In this document: positions 31,346-39,360 of the stretch, in pieces
Numbering within the stretch: the first letter of the stretch is position 1
Layout: every line of letters begins with the position of its first letter
NCBI RefSeq assembly: GCF_000274605.1
Contig: NZ_AKNV01000004.1
Coordinates: forward strand, 62,001-126,000
Direction of reading: 5' to 3'
From: Helicobacter pylori NQ4053
GTDB taxonomy: Bacteria > Campylobacterota > Campylobacteria > Campylobacterales > Helicobacteraceae
DNA length: 64,000 nt
Made by a program: the position numbers and the translations under genes
Notes under the pieces: generated by a model
Database searches by the model: none
The model's input: only the letters and a program-made list of their open reading frames with translations
What the model was told of the DNA's origin: nothing

Positions 31346-31474
31346 TCTAACTCCCTAGTTTTATTCAATAATATTTAGTTTTATAGAAAAAAGAAATATA
31401 GCATATTTCACAAATCCAACAAAACCACACGCTAAAAACACGCATTAGCCTTTATTCGTGCGGTTTAAAGGCAC

Positions 31475-31504
31475 TTGACAAATAAAGCAAAAGATGATTA
31501 TAAT
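31475..31504 (+). promoter_or_regulatory. Consensus sigma-70 promoter with no obvious gene
   Basis: TTGACA at 31475-31480, an 18-base spacer and TATAAT at 31499-31504. Both hexamers are perfect, which is rare in this species where -35 boxes are weak. A transcript would start near 31511 and run towards the convergent glycosyltransferase gene. Confidence 0.65.
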
Positions 31505-31531
31505 CTAAGCGTTCTTTTAAAATTTGTTTTT

Positions 31532-31739
31532 TAGGGACGACAAAAAGCTAAAAACTTAAAAAAGACAGGTGCGAGTTTTTGGGGTTTGGGCGTGTTTTTT
31601 GGTGGTGGTGTTGGTTATAGCTTGTTTAATAACGATTATTACTTTATTGCTTTATTTAGCAAACCGCATTTAGCAAACCGCTAAGCCTTTAAATCAATTG
31701 AATGAAACTCCCCCTATCATGCAAGAAATACTAAAAGAC
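31532..31739 (+). pseudogene. Small membrane-protein remnant, frames disagree
   Basis: Downstream of the consensus promoter, one frame (31535-31663) reads KKTGASFWGLGVFFGGGVGY then SLFNNDYYFIAL and stops at 31664 after a 14-base direct repeat; it has no start codon. A second frame gives a GTG ORF of 34 hydrophobic residues (31569-31673), then after its TAG continues NQLNETPPIMQEILKDLF to a stop at 31746. Together this looks like a short Gly-rich membrane protein broken by a frameshift. I do not recognise it. Confidence 0.35.
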
Positions 31740-32600
31740 TTATTCTAATGTTTGCCAATTCTGATTAATTTTTGGGCTATACCTAAAAACTTTATCCAAG
31801 ATTTTAATTGTGCTTTTGTGTAAAAAACGGCCAATCCTAATGCTTAAAGGTAATTTTTTAGGCCTTTGTTTTTCTGTGTTGGAGTTTTGAGCGTTCATCC
31901 CATCGCAAGTGATCGCAAATTCTTCTAACACATAGTTTTTGACCCCATGCCAATAATGCCTATCCATCACGCAATCTATAGGCATCACCCATTCTTTCGC
32001 GCTGTATTTCAATAATTTTTGCGCGGCTTTGGGGGCTAAAACATACCCTTGAGTGCCAATGCCATCTTTAAAATTTAAGATTTGAGAAACCCCTTTAACG
32101 GGAGTCTTTTGTTTAGCCACATTTTCTTCTAAATGCATCAAGCGGATATAGCCTAATTCGTTGATGTGTTGGCAACAAAACTCTAGGCTCTCTTTAAAAC
32201 GCTCTTTTACAATAATATCATCTTCTAAAATACAGATCGCTTCATTGAGTTCTATGCATTTTTGCCACAACGAATAATGGCTCGCATAGCACCCAAGCTC
32301 CCCAAACCCCATCCTCTTCCCGCAATGCTTGAGCGCGTAAAAGAAATTTTTTAACGCGCAAGGGGGGTGTTTTTCATTTTTACAAAAAGCCAATAAATCT
32401 TCAACCATAAAAGAAGGGTGCAAATGCTCTAAAATCAAGGGGTGTAATTGAGTGGGAGAGATTTTAGAATAGATCGCATCAAAGATTTCATAAGAGATCC
32501 CTTGAAGTTTAAGGCTCTCTAAAAGGGGGGTTATATGAGTTTCTTTTAAAGAAAAATTTTGACAGGTTTTGGGGCTTAAATGAATAATAAAAACACGCAT
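31740..32600 (-). CDS. Family 25 glycosyltransferase, LPS biosynthesis
   Basis: LPS-type glycosyltransferase of the GT25 fold (corresponds in position to HP0805). The N-terminal IIHLSPKTCQNF, central GELGCYASHYSLW and acidic ICILEDDI, and GIGTQGYVLAPKAAQKLL are family hallmarks. The start is set at the ATG at 32600 (MRVFIIHLS, 286 aa) because AAGG precedes it; an in-frame start 13 codons earlier lacks a site. It is paralogous to the gene at 50902. Donor and acceptor sugars cannot be read from sequence. Confidence 0.85.
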   Translation of the reverse strand: MRVFIIHLSPKTCQNFSLKETHITPLLESLKLQGISYEIFDAIYSKISPTQLHPLILEHLHPSFMVEDLLAFCKNEKHPPCALKNFFYALKHCGKRMGFGELGCYASHYSLWQKCIELNEAICILEDDIIVKERFKESLEFCCQHINELGYIRLMHLEENVAKQKTPVKGVSQILNFKDGIGTQGYVLAPKAAQKLLKYSAKEWVMPIDCVMDRHYWHGVKNYVLEEFAITCDGMNAQNSNTEKQRPKKLPLSIRIGRFLHKSTIKILDKVFRYSPKINQNWQTLE

Positions 32601-32681
32601 GTTAGCCTTAATTCTTAATACAAATAAAATCAATATCAAACAGACTTACATTCTAGCGCAAATTTTAGTAAAATACGCATC

Positions 32682-33302
32682 ATGTTAGATGATATTCCTA
32701 TTACCATTCAAAAAAGTGAAAAAATCAAAACCCTGAGTTTGAATATCACGCCTTCTTTAGAAGTGATTCTCAAAATGCCTGATTCTTGCCCTCAAGCTAG
32801 AGCGAGCGCTTTTTTAAAAGAACAAGAATCTTGGCTAAAAAAAACCTTTTTAAGCATGCAAGAAAAACACTCGCTCTTGCGCGCTAACCTAGAAAAATAT
32901 CAAAACAAAATCCTTGTGTTTGATGAGGTGAAAAACGCCAACGATTACACCCTAACAGATCTTAAAAAAATCTTAAAAACTTATTTGGAGCAAAAACTCC
33001 CCTTGATCGCTCAAAAAATGCAAACTTCATACACCCATTTCAGCATTAGAAATAACGCTAAAGTTTTAGGGAGTTGCTCCTATCATAACCGCTTGAGTTT
33101 TGCTCTTTTATTGGTTTGCACCCAAAAAGAAGCGATTGATTATGTCATCATCCATGAACTAGCCCACACGATCCACAAAAACCATTCTCAAAATTTCTGG
33201 CGTTGCGTAAAAACCTTTTGCCCTAATTACCGCGCTCTAAGAGATCATTTAAAACAAAGGGTTGTTTTTTATACCCAACTGCTCAAGCCATTACAACCAT
33301 AA
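32682..33302 (+). CDS. YgjP-like metallopeptidase-domain protein
   Basis: 206 aa with the zinc-protease motif HELAHTIHKNHSQNFW (HExxH plus a downstream His) and the preceding LGSCSYHNRLSFALLLVCT, as in YgjP/DUF45 proteins. Cytoplasmic, substrate unknown. TAAAAT at 32669-32674 ends 7 bases before the ATG and no Shine-Dalgarno is present, so the mRNA may be leaderless. Corresponds in position to HP0806. Confidence 0.85.
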   Translation: MLDDIPITIQKSEKIKTLSLNITPSLEVILKMPDSCPQARASAFLKEQESWLKKTFLSMQEKHSLLRANLEKYQNKILVFDEVKNANDYTLTDLKKILKTYLEQKLPLIAQKMQTSYTHFSIRNNAKVLGSCSYHNRLSFALLLVCTQKEAIDYVIIHELAHTIHKNHSQNFWRCVKTFCPNYRALRDHLKQRVVFYTQLLKPLQP

Positions 33303-33312
33303 AGATTAAGCC

Positions 33313-35691
33313 TTAAAAATTATAGCTCACATACGCTGTGATGCTTCTAGGAGGCGCGGCTTCTTTCCCGTTAGGGCTAGTGCCTATCCCGCTAAACCAA
33401 TATTTCATGTTAAAAATGTTATTGATTTGCAAGCTCGCACTAACGCTTTGCTTTTTACGCTCCCACAAAGTGCTAGAAATTTGCAAATTCCACACCCAAT
33501 ACCACGGCGTCATGCCCGCTGTTTTGGTGGTAATGGCCCCATTTTTAATCGTGGGCGCGTATTGTGTGAAAGGCACGGTGTTTAACACATCGCTATAAGC
33601 GCGGCTATAAAAGAAAGAGCTTAACCCAATCGTGGTTTTAGCGTAAGTGTAGCTTGCGTCTAAAATGAATTGGTGCGGGCTGACAAAAGGGAGTTTTTTG
33701 CCAAAAATATCTTTTTTAGGCCCTTTAGGATTAGCAGGGTTAGTGATCATCGTGTGGCTGGTGATATTAGCGTCTATGAAAGTGTAAGCCGCATGGAAAT
33801 TAAGCCCTCTAATAGGCGTGTAGTAGAGTTCTAGCTCCACGCCTTGCGATCTCGCATTGACCGGCTCTTTATTGTCCCCATAGCGCCCGGTAAAATAGTT
33901 ATTCGCAAAAATCACAAAATAATTTGCGTTAAAACTCACTTGATTGTTAAAATAATATCTTGAGCCACCTTCCATGACATTAAAGATTTGAAAATAATCC
34001 GTGCTTGTGCCTACAAAATTACCGATATTGCTGAATTGGGGCGGAATGTAGCTTCTTTGATAGTTGAAATAAAACAATAATTCTTTAATGGGTTTATAGC
34101 CGACATTGACTGCCGGATTCCACTGGTTATAACGCTCTTTCGTGGTTTTTCCTGTTTGGCCTGCTTTAAAAGGAGGAGCGTCTTTTTTTTCGTAATTTAA
34201 AAAAGTGTATCTCAATCCTGGCGTGATCGTTAGCATGCCGTTATTGAAATTGATTTCATCGCTGGCATACACAGCGGTATAATTGTTGAAATTATTGAGT
34301 GAAGTTCCTGCATCAAACCCACTGCTATTATTAGGCACGCTAGGGTTTTTCCTGGTGGTGGATCGGCGGTATAAATCTTCGGTTAAAAACCGCATTCCCA
34401 TGTTAAAAGTTTGTTTGACTTTACCGGTATTAACAACGAGATTGAGTTTTGGCTCAAAGGCATTCACCACGAAGCGGCGGATCTGATCAAAAAATTGCCA
34501 GCAAGGGCTATTCGTATCGCTATAAGAATACAGACCGCAATTAGGGTTAGTCGCGCTAATCTCCCCCTTTCCCTTAAAAGGTAAAATCTTGTTTTGACTG
34601 CTCATATACACGCTTTGGTATTGGTTAGAAAAGCCAAAATCCCTGCTCATGTCATGCGTGAAATAAGTGAATTTAAAATCTCCCCCCACTTTCCTATCCG
34701 GATCGCCAAAATAGTTTTGATACACGATCCCAAAGCGCTTGGCTCGCCCTCCATCTTGATTGTCAGGGCGCTCGTTAATGAAGCGGTTATAAGCATAATC
34801 TTGCGCGCTCAAAGTGCCTGGATGGTAAGAGTTGTATTGATAATATTGGTAATAAGCTTTAAAAGTGTTGGTCGCATTGATCTTATAAATCGCATCAAGC
34901 AAGTAGTTTTGCACCTTTGTATGGCTGTTTTGTCTGAAACCTTGCCCATTAATCCAATTGCCCTGCATGCTAATGCCTACATGCTTACCCAACATCCCGG
35001 CCGTTCGCCCATAAGTGTTAAACAGCATTTGATTGCCTAAAGTTTGGGCTAAAGGCTTGCCTTTTTCCTCGGGATCTACAAAATTCCCATTAGAGGAGCG
35101 CCCCCAAAAAGTGATCCTTTCAGCCGCTTGATTTTCCCACTCTTTTGGGATTTCTTTAGTGATAACATTCACCACGCCTCCAAAAGTGTTAGGGCCGTAT
35201 TGCACGCTCGTGCCCCCTTTAATCACATCAATCCTATCCACTGACTGGAAAGTTACAGGGAAAATCGCCAGTTCAATATTGGAATACGGCGCGCCATAAA
35301 TGGGGATACCATTGACTAAAATCATGCCCGTATTGCTATGCCCGTTACCGCCCCCACCAAAACCGCGCACCGAAATTTTAGGCAGCACGCCCGTGCCTGT
35401 AGCGTCTCTGATTTGAATCCCTGGCACATTTTGCAAGGCGTTTTCAATATTCAAATTCCCCGTTTTTTTGAGTTCTTTGTTGGAAATCACCGTGCGAGAG
35501 CTTGTGGAATTACGCACCTCTTCACTTTGCCATGAAAGCGGCGCGCTGGAACTGAATTTTTGCTCGGTGGTTGTAACTTTTTTTAAAAAATGGTGCTTAT
35601 CTTTCGCGCTCATAAAAGAATTAAAAGCCCAAAAAGTCAAAACGACCGACGCTAAAAAATATGGGGTTTTTACCCTCAAATAACCATTCAT
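33313..35691 (-). CDS. fecA2: TonB-dependent iron (citrate-type) receptor, FecA family
   Basis: Outer-membrane receptor for a ferric complex. Signal region, plug domain with NIENALQNVPGIQIRD, ISVRGFGGGGNG and GGTSVQYGPNTFGGVVNVITK, then a 22-strand barrel ending in ITAYVSYNF. I choose the ATG at 35691 (792 aa) because AAAGG lies 8 bases upstream; the ATG six codons earlier has none. A near-perfect Fur box overlaps the -10. Position matches HP0807 (fecA2). Confidence 0.92.
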   Translation of the reverse strand: MNGYLRVKTPYFLASVVLTFWAFNSFMSAKDKHHFLKKVTTTEQKFSSSAPLSWQSEEVRNSTSSRTVISNKELKKTGNLNIENALQNVPGIQIRDATGTGVLPKISVRGFGGGGNGHSNTGMILVNGIPIYGAPYSNIELAIFPVTFQSVDRIDVIKGGTSVQYGPNTFGGVVNVITKEIPKEWENQAAERITFWGRSSNGNFVDPEEKGKPLAQTLGNQMLFNTYGRTAGMLGKHVGISMQGNWINGQGFRQNSHTKVQNYLLDAIYKINATNTFKAYYQYYQYNSYHPGTLSAQDYAYNRFINERPDNQDGGRAKRFGIVYQNYFGDPDRKVGGDFKFTYFTHDMSRDFGFSNQYQSVYMSSQNKILPFKGKGEISATNPNCGLYSYSDTNSPCWQFFDQIRRFVVNAFEPKLNLVVNTGKVKQTFNMGMRFLTEDLYRRSTTRKNPSVPNNSSGFDAGTSLNNFNNYTAVYASDEINFNNGMLTITPGLRYTFLNYEKKDAPPFKAGQTGKTTKERYNQWNPAVNVGYKPIKELLFYFNYQRSYIPPQFSNIGNFVGTSTDYFQIFNVMEGGSRYYFNNQVSFNANYFVIFANNYFTGRYGDNKEPVNARSQGVELELYYTPIRGLNFHAAYTFIDANITSHTMITNPANPKGPKKDIFGKKLPFVSPHQFILDASYTYAKTTIGLSSFFYSRAYSDVLNTVPFTQYAPTIKNGAITTKTAGMTPWYWVWNLQISSTLWERKKQSVSASLQINNIFNMKYWFSGIGTSPNGKEAAPPRSITAYVSYNF

Positions 35692-35728
35692 TATGATAAC
35701 CTTTCTCATTTAATTCAAACCGATGCAT

Positions 35729-35747
35729 ATTATAAAAATAATTATTA
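35729..35747 (-). promoter_or_regulatory. fecA promoter -10 with overlapping Fur box
   Basis: TATAAT on the minus strand (35734-35729) overlaps a 15-base element at 35733-35747 that reads TAATAATTATTTTTA, one mismatch from the Fur box TAATAATnATTATTA described for this species. Repression by Fe-Fur is the natural inference. Confidence 0.6.
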
Positions 35748-35904
35748 TAATTAGCTTAAGAACTGAAGTTTGATTTTTTTGATTTGCAATTTGTTATCAA
35801 AACGATTTGAAAAAGGTTTTTTTAGTGTTTTTTATTTTTTTGCAAACAGCTGTTAAGCGCTTTTTAAAACAGAATGTTACGGGAGTTTTAGAATGCGTTA
35901 TTTA

Positions 35905-36261
35905 TCAATTTGACGAAGAAACCATCACAACCGCTATCGCAAAACCAGCGTCATGGCTGATGCTCGCGCTCAAGCTTTGGATGTTAAAATAGTCCATTTT
36001 TTCTTTAGAAAGGGTGATTAAGGGGGCGTTTTTAGGGCTTTTAGAAATGCGTATATCCAAAAAGCTCAATTCCTTACCAATGCCTACTTGAAGGGCTTTA
36101 GAGCAAGCCTCTTTAAGCGCGAAAAACCCGGCGATACTGCTAAATTTATCCTTGCATAAAACAATCTCACTTGGCGATAAAAAACGCTCTAAAAACCTCA
36201 TTTCAAAGCGTTTCACGCACTTTTCTACCCTAGCAATAGAGACAATATCTACGCCAATCAT
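35905..36261 (-). CDS. acpS: Holo-[acyl-carrier-protein] synthase
   Basis: Attaches 4'-phosphopantetheine to acyl carrier protein. N-terminal GVDIVSIARVEKCV and SSIAGFFALKEACSKAL carry the Asp and Glu metal ligands. 118 aa. Immediately follows fliL on the same strand (6-base gap). Confidence 0.95.
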   Translation of the reverse strand: MIGVDIVSIARVEKCVKRFEMRFLERFLSPSEIVLCKDKFSSIAGFFALKEACSKALQVGIGKELSFLDIRISKSPKNAPLITLSKEKMDYFNIQSLSASISHDAGFAIAVVMVSSSN

Positions 36262-36267
36262 TTAAAA

Positions 36268-36819
36268 CTATTGGATAATGAAATCAGTGAAAAAGACATT
36301 TTTAATAAAGCCATCAATCAAGAACGAATTCAAATGGCTCTTAATTTCATCTTTAAGCTTGTTTTTACCTTTATTAGTAACCACTTCTTCCACGCTTTTA
36401 GACGATAGAATTTCTATAATCGTGTCTTTAATCGCTGTGTCTTTAACCTTGACTTCATTTAAAAGCTTTTCATTACTCAATTCTAACGAAATAGAAGCCT
36501 TAAGGTAGCGTCTGCCATTTTGAGAGACCAAATTCACCGCAAAAGGCGCATCAATCGCATACAAAGGCCCAAGCACCAGGTATTGCTGGATATTAGAGCC
36601 TTCTTTGGCCTCTTGATTTTTGTTCGCCATAGGATTAGCTTGAACTTCTTGAGTGTTTTTAGAAGCGTTTTCTTTAGATTCTTCCTTATTCCCCATAAGC
36701 AGCATGATAATCACCCCTACCAATAAAAGCATCACTAGCACGCTTCCAATAATGACAAATAAAAGGGCTTTGCTTTTTTTTGGGGGTTGTTGCGCGGTAT
36801 TTTCTTGTTCTTCTGCCAT
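36268..36819 (-). CDS. fliL: Flagellar basal body protein FliL
   Basis: Single-pass inner-membrane protein that stabilises stator units around the motor. Short cytoplasmic tail, membrane helix LLFVIIGSVLVMLLLVGVII (about 19-40), Lys/Glu/Asn-rich linker, then the periplasmic stomatin-like domain ending IDGFIKNVFFTDFIIQ. 183 aa. AGGAATAGGC before ATG. Between rsmD and acpS. Confidence 0.94.
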   Translation of the reverse strand: MAEEQENTAQQPPKKSKALLFVIIGSVLVMLLLVGVIIMLLMGNKEESKENASKNTQEVQANPMANKNQEAKEGSNIQQYLVLGPLYAIDAPFAVNLVSQNGRRYLKASISLELSNEKLLNEVKVKDTAIKDTIIEILSSKSVEEVVTNKGKNKLKDEIKSHLNSFLIDGFIKNVFFTDFIIQ

Positions 36820-36827
36820 GCCTATTC

Positions 36828-37430
36828 CTATTGAAAATAAGTTAAAGTGGTTTTCCCAAATTTTTTCTGTTTGATTATAGCTAAAGTTGCGAGACTTTTA
36901 GGCATCTCATGCGTGCTTTCATGCTCAAAAACCACTAAAAGATTTTTTGGATCAAAGCGTTTCAATAACCTTTCTAAAGCTTGAAAACATTTTTCATAAA
37001 CCCCTAAAAACCCGCTTGTTTCAAAAGGAGGATCTAAATAAATAATATTCAAAACGCCATTTTTTAAACACAGAGCGGGCAAAAGCTTGAAAGCGTCATC
37101 TAAAAAGGTTTGGATTTCAATTTCCTTTTTCAAGCGGTTTTTAAAAAGGGAAATATTTTCTAAAAGCGTTTTATAAGCGTCTTTATTTTGCTCAAAAAAC
37201 ACCGTGCTTTTAGCCCCCCTACTCAACGCCTCCAAACCCATAGAAGCGCTGCCTGAAAACACTTCTATAAAATGCGCTCCTATAATTTCTGCTTGCAAGG
37301 TGTTAAAAAACGACTCTCTTACGATCGCTTTGGTGGGGCGCGTGCTAGAAACGTTAGGCAAATTCAATCCCAATCCCTTACAAGCCCCCCCAATAATCTT
37401 AAATTTTTTTACTGGCTGATGATTTGGCAT
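36828..37430 (-). CDS. rsmD: 16S rRNA (guanine966-N2)-methyltransferase
   Basis: Methylates G966 of 16S rRNA. Family motifs: RPTKAIVRESFFNTL, EVFSGSASMGLEALSRGA (SAM binding) and the catalytic IIYLDPPFE. 200 aa. The start overlaps the end of the upstream gene by 22 bases, then fliL follows at 8 bases. Confidence 0.93.
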   Translation of the reverse strand: MPNHQPVKKFKIIGGACKGLGLNLPNVSSTRPTKAIVRESFFNTLQAEIIGAHFIEVFSGSASMGLEALSRGAKSTVFFEQNKDAYKTLLENISLFKNRLKKEIEIQTFLDDAFKLLPALCLKNGVLNIIYLDPPFETSGFLGVYEKCFQALERLLKRFDPKNLLVVFEHESTHEMPKSLATLAIIKQKKFGKTTLTYFQ

Positions 37431-37735
37431 AATTTTTGGGTGTATTCTTCTAGTAATTGCTTAATCTTTTGCTCTTTAGAAAATTGGATTTCTTCGCAAG
37501 GTTTTTCGCTCGCCTTTAAAGCGCGATAAAAATTTTTGATATCTTCTTTCACGCTCTGCTTGGTGAAAGGCTTTCTTAAGCGTTCTTCTATAAAGCATAG
37601 GGGCTTATTAATCTCTAGCGTTTCATCATCGCTTAAAACAAAATCGCAAACTCCCATAGGAGAGAGACAATCGCTCAAATAAAATTCCAAACTTTTTTGA
37701 ATCAACAAAGACTTGCAAGAAAGAAAAATTTTCAA
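37409..37735 (-). CDS. Hypothetical protein upstream of rsmD
   Basis: 108 aa, TTG start. A two-part sequence: an N-terminal alpha/beta-looking stretch (FLSCKSLLIQKSLEFYLSDCL, FVLSDDETLEINKPLCFI) and a charged helical C-terminus (KEDIKNFYRALKASEKP, KIKQLLEEYTQKL). No family recognised. It overlaps rsmD by 22 bases, so it is translated with it. Corresponds in position to HP0811. Confidence 0.75.
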   Translation of the reverse strand: MKIFLSCKSLLIQKSLEFYLSDCLSPMGVCDFVLSDDETLEINKPLCFIEERLRKPFTKQSVKEDIKNFYRALKASEKPCEEIQFSKEQKIKQLLEEYTQKLCQIISQ

Positions 37736-37892
37736 AAAACCCCCTTTATCCCATCAATAGGCTTAAATTGTTTCAAAATTATAGCAATTCTTTCTTTTAA
37801 ACACCAATATTAAATAAATAAATAAACTTAAAAAGTATTTCATTTTATAAAAAAGAAAAACAGAATGTTAAAAATAAAGCTCAAATAACATC

Positions 37893-37913
37893 TTTTTTTT
37901 TTTTGGTTATAAT
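37893..37913 (+). promoter_or_regulatory. Plus-strand promoter with T12 tract, antisense to a small ORF
   Basis: A run of 12 T (37893-37904), then GGT, then TATAAT at 37908-37913. A transcript would start near 37920 and cover the small minus-strand ORF completely in antisense. Slippage in the tract would shift spacing upstream of the -10. Confidence 0.5.
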
Positions 37914-38020
37914 GCCGCTTAAGGTAAGAGCGAAAGGCGTATTATATTCCTTCCTTCTTTACTATAACTTAGCATTTTAATCAACTTTTTCATTAAAATG
38001 TCCTGATGCTCTTACCTTAA
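37914..38020 (+). ncRNA. Candidate antisense RNA (Iso-like antitoxin)
   Basis: RNA predicted from the TATAAT at 37908. Its 5' end TTAAGGTAAGAGC (37919-37931) pairs perfectly over 13 bp with 38008-38020, enclosing an inner 9-bp hairpin at 37973-38000. It is exactly antisense to the small ORF. The end is unknown, as no U-run follows. The remaining gap (37736-37890 and 38021-38150) is AT-rich with no other feature I can support. Confidence 0.35.
37919..37993 (-). CDS. Candidate 24-residue cationic peptide, Aap-like toxin
   Basis: ATG at 37993 preceded by AGGA with 7-base spacing; the peptide begins MKKLIKMLSY and ends IIRLSLLP. It is basic and amphipathic with no acidic residue except one Glu. 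The start codon lies in a hairpin (CATTTTAAT / ATTAAAATG, 37973-38000), and a leader segment TTAAGGTAAGAGC (38020-38008) is perfectly complementary to the last codons and stop (37931-37919). H. pylori type I toxins of the AapA class have comparable size and 5'-3' pairing. Too short to be sure. Confidence 0.4.
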   Translation of the reverse strand: MKKLIKMLSYSKEGRNIIRLSLLP

Positions 38021-38150
38021 TCGAGAAAGCAAGTTAGCTCCTCTCCAACTTTTCAAACAAACCGAGTCCCAAAAGCGTAGCGTTTAATAGTAAATACTTA
38101 GTATTTAATATTCTAAAAAATCTAAGATACCAATCCCCCCTTTAAAAATA

Positions 38151-38197
38151 CGCAAACTCTTTATCATTATAATATATAATAGATTGTAAAAATATTT
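38151..38197 (-). repeat. Dispersed intergenic element, diverged copy
   Basis: On the minus strand: TTTTTACAATC, TATTATA, then AATGATAAAGAG and TTTGCG, the same order as at 17583 and 50711. It also contains TATAAT and lies just after the stop of the methyltransferase gene, with a GGGGGG run beyond it (38134-38139). Confidence 0.35.
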
Positions 38198-38215
38198 TTG
38201 ATCATTTTTTATATT

Positions 38216-39241
38216 TTATTTTTTCACGAACTCTAACGCTTTGAAACGCTCCCCCAAACCCCCAGGGCTAATTAGGGGCTTGATTTTAGCCGCTTCTTTC
38301 AAATACCTTTCATAACTCACGCTCTTTGAAAACGTTTCCAACAATCCCATAAGCCCCATATCCAATAAAGCGTTAGCCTGCGATTTAAAGAATGAAAATC
38401 GCACATCGTGTTTTTCAAACAAAAAGCGCACTAAAGAAAAATTGACATCATAAGTCAAATCGCTTTGCTGATACAAAGAAGCTAGATGGTTTAAAATATC
38501 CTTAAAATCCAGCGCTTGGTGGTTTTTAAAGGCCCTTAAATGCATGTCTTTTCGCTCCATTTCATCGCCATAATCAAAGCTCAAAAACACCCAAGAAGAA
38601 GCCTCGTTCAATTTTTCTAACAAATTTTTAATAAAAGCCTCTAAAAATAACGGCACACACCCTTCTTTTAAATTCAAATTTTTAAGAAGTTCTTTAGTGG
38701 GTTCATCAATACCGCCCCAAACACCCTGATGATCATGGGTGATAAAAAGCATTTGATTGTCTTTAATGATCTCGCAAGCGAACGCGTCAAACAATTCGTT
38801 AGAGACAACAAACACGCTTTTATTCCCCTTGAAATCTAGATCTTTCAGATCGCAGATCATCAGATCCAATTGCGTGGCTTGTTTGAAAATGGTTCGTTGG
38901 AGTTTTTGCAATTCCTTTAAAGGTTCGCAGCTGACAAACTCGCATTTTTCCATTACGCCCACGCTCAAAGCGTTTAAAAAACTGGCTATATCGCTCAAAA
39001 AATGCCCATGATGAGAGCCAATTTCTACAATTTTTAAAGGCAAAAATAATTTTTCTTCTTCTAAAAGCTTGATGATATAAAACGCAACAGCGCCCCCAAA
39101 AAACTTACTCAAAGACACCGAAGTGTAAAAATCCCCTTTTGGACCGATTAGCGCCTTTCTGTAATACCCCTTTTCTCCATAAAGCCACTCTTGCATGTAG
39201 TTCCCAAACGATCGCACGATTTTCCTTTTATTCAAACTCAT
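38216..39241 (-). CDS. MidA/NDUFAF7-like SAM-dependent methyltransferase
   Basis: 341 aa. GDFYTSVSLSKFFGGAVAFYI and the SAM-binding VEIGSHHGHFLSDI match the MidA (PF02636-type) family, whose mitochondrial member methylates an arginine of complex I subunit NDUFS2. ELFDAFACEI is a further family motif. ATG at 39241 is preferred over two upstream TTG codons. Substrate here is unknown. Corresponds in position to HP0812. Confidence 0.8.
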   Translation of the reverse strand: MSLNKRKIVRSFGNYMQEWLYGEKGYYRKALIGPKGDFYTSVSLSKFFGGAVAFYIIKLLEEEKLFLPLKIVEIGSHHGHFLSDIASFLNALSVGVMEKCEFVSCEPLKELQKLQRTIFKQATQLDLMICDLKDLDFKGNKSVFVVSNELFDAFACEIIKDNQMLFITHDHQGVWGGIDEPTKELLKNLNLKEGCVPLFLEAFIKNLLEKLNEASSWVFLSFDYGDEMERKDMHLRAFKNHQALDFKDILNHLASLYQQSDLTYDVNFSLVRFLFEKHDVRFSFFKSQANALLDMGLMGLLETFSKSVSYERYLKEAAKIKPLISPGGLGERFKALEFVKK

Positions 39242-39321
39242 CTCAACCAACAATAAACCAACAATAATAGAAGCGCTATTCTAGTCAAAATCGCCTTATT
39301 TTTGCGCTATGATATTATAAT

Positions 39322-39327
39322 TATAAT
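39322..39327 (+). promoter_or_regulatory. -10 box of the 39361 gene
   Basis: TATAAT in the 119-base divergent gap, giving a leader of about 27 bases. Confidence 0.5.
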
Positions 39328-39360
39328 GACTTTTAGGCTAGTTTGAAGGGAGTTTGGAGT

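Noticed and set aside
34594-35040. 148-codon plus-strand ORF opposite fecA
   Set aside because: Shadow of the receptor barrel gene; no domain or start site.
35807-35992. Plus-strand ORF between fecA and acpS
   Set aside because: Overlaps acpS in antisense and resembles random AT-rich reading; hydrophobic start without ribosome-binding site.
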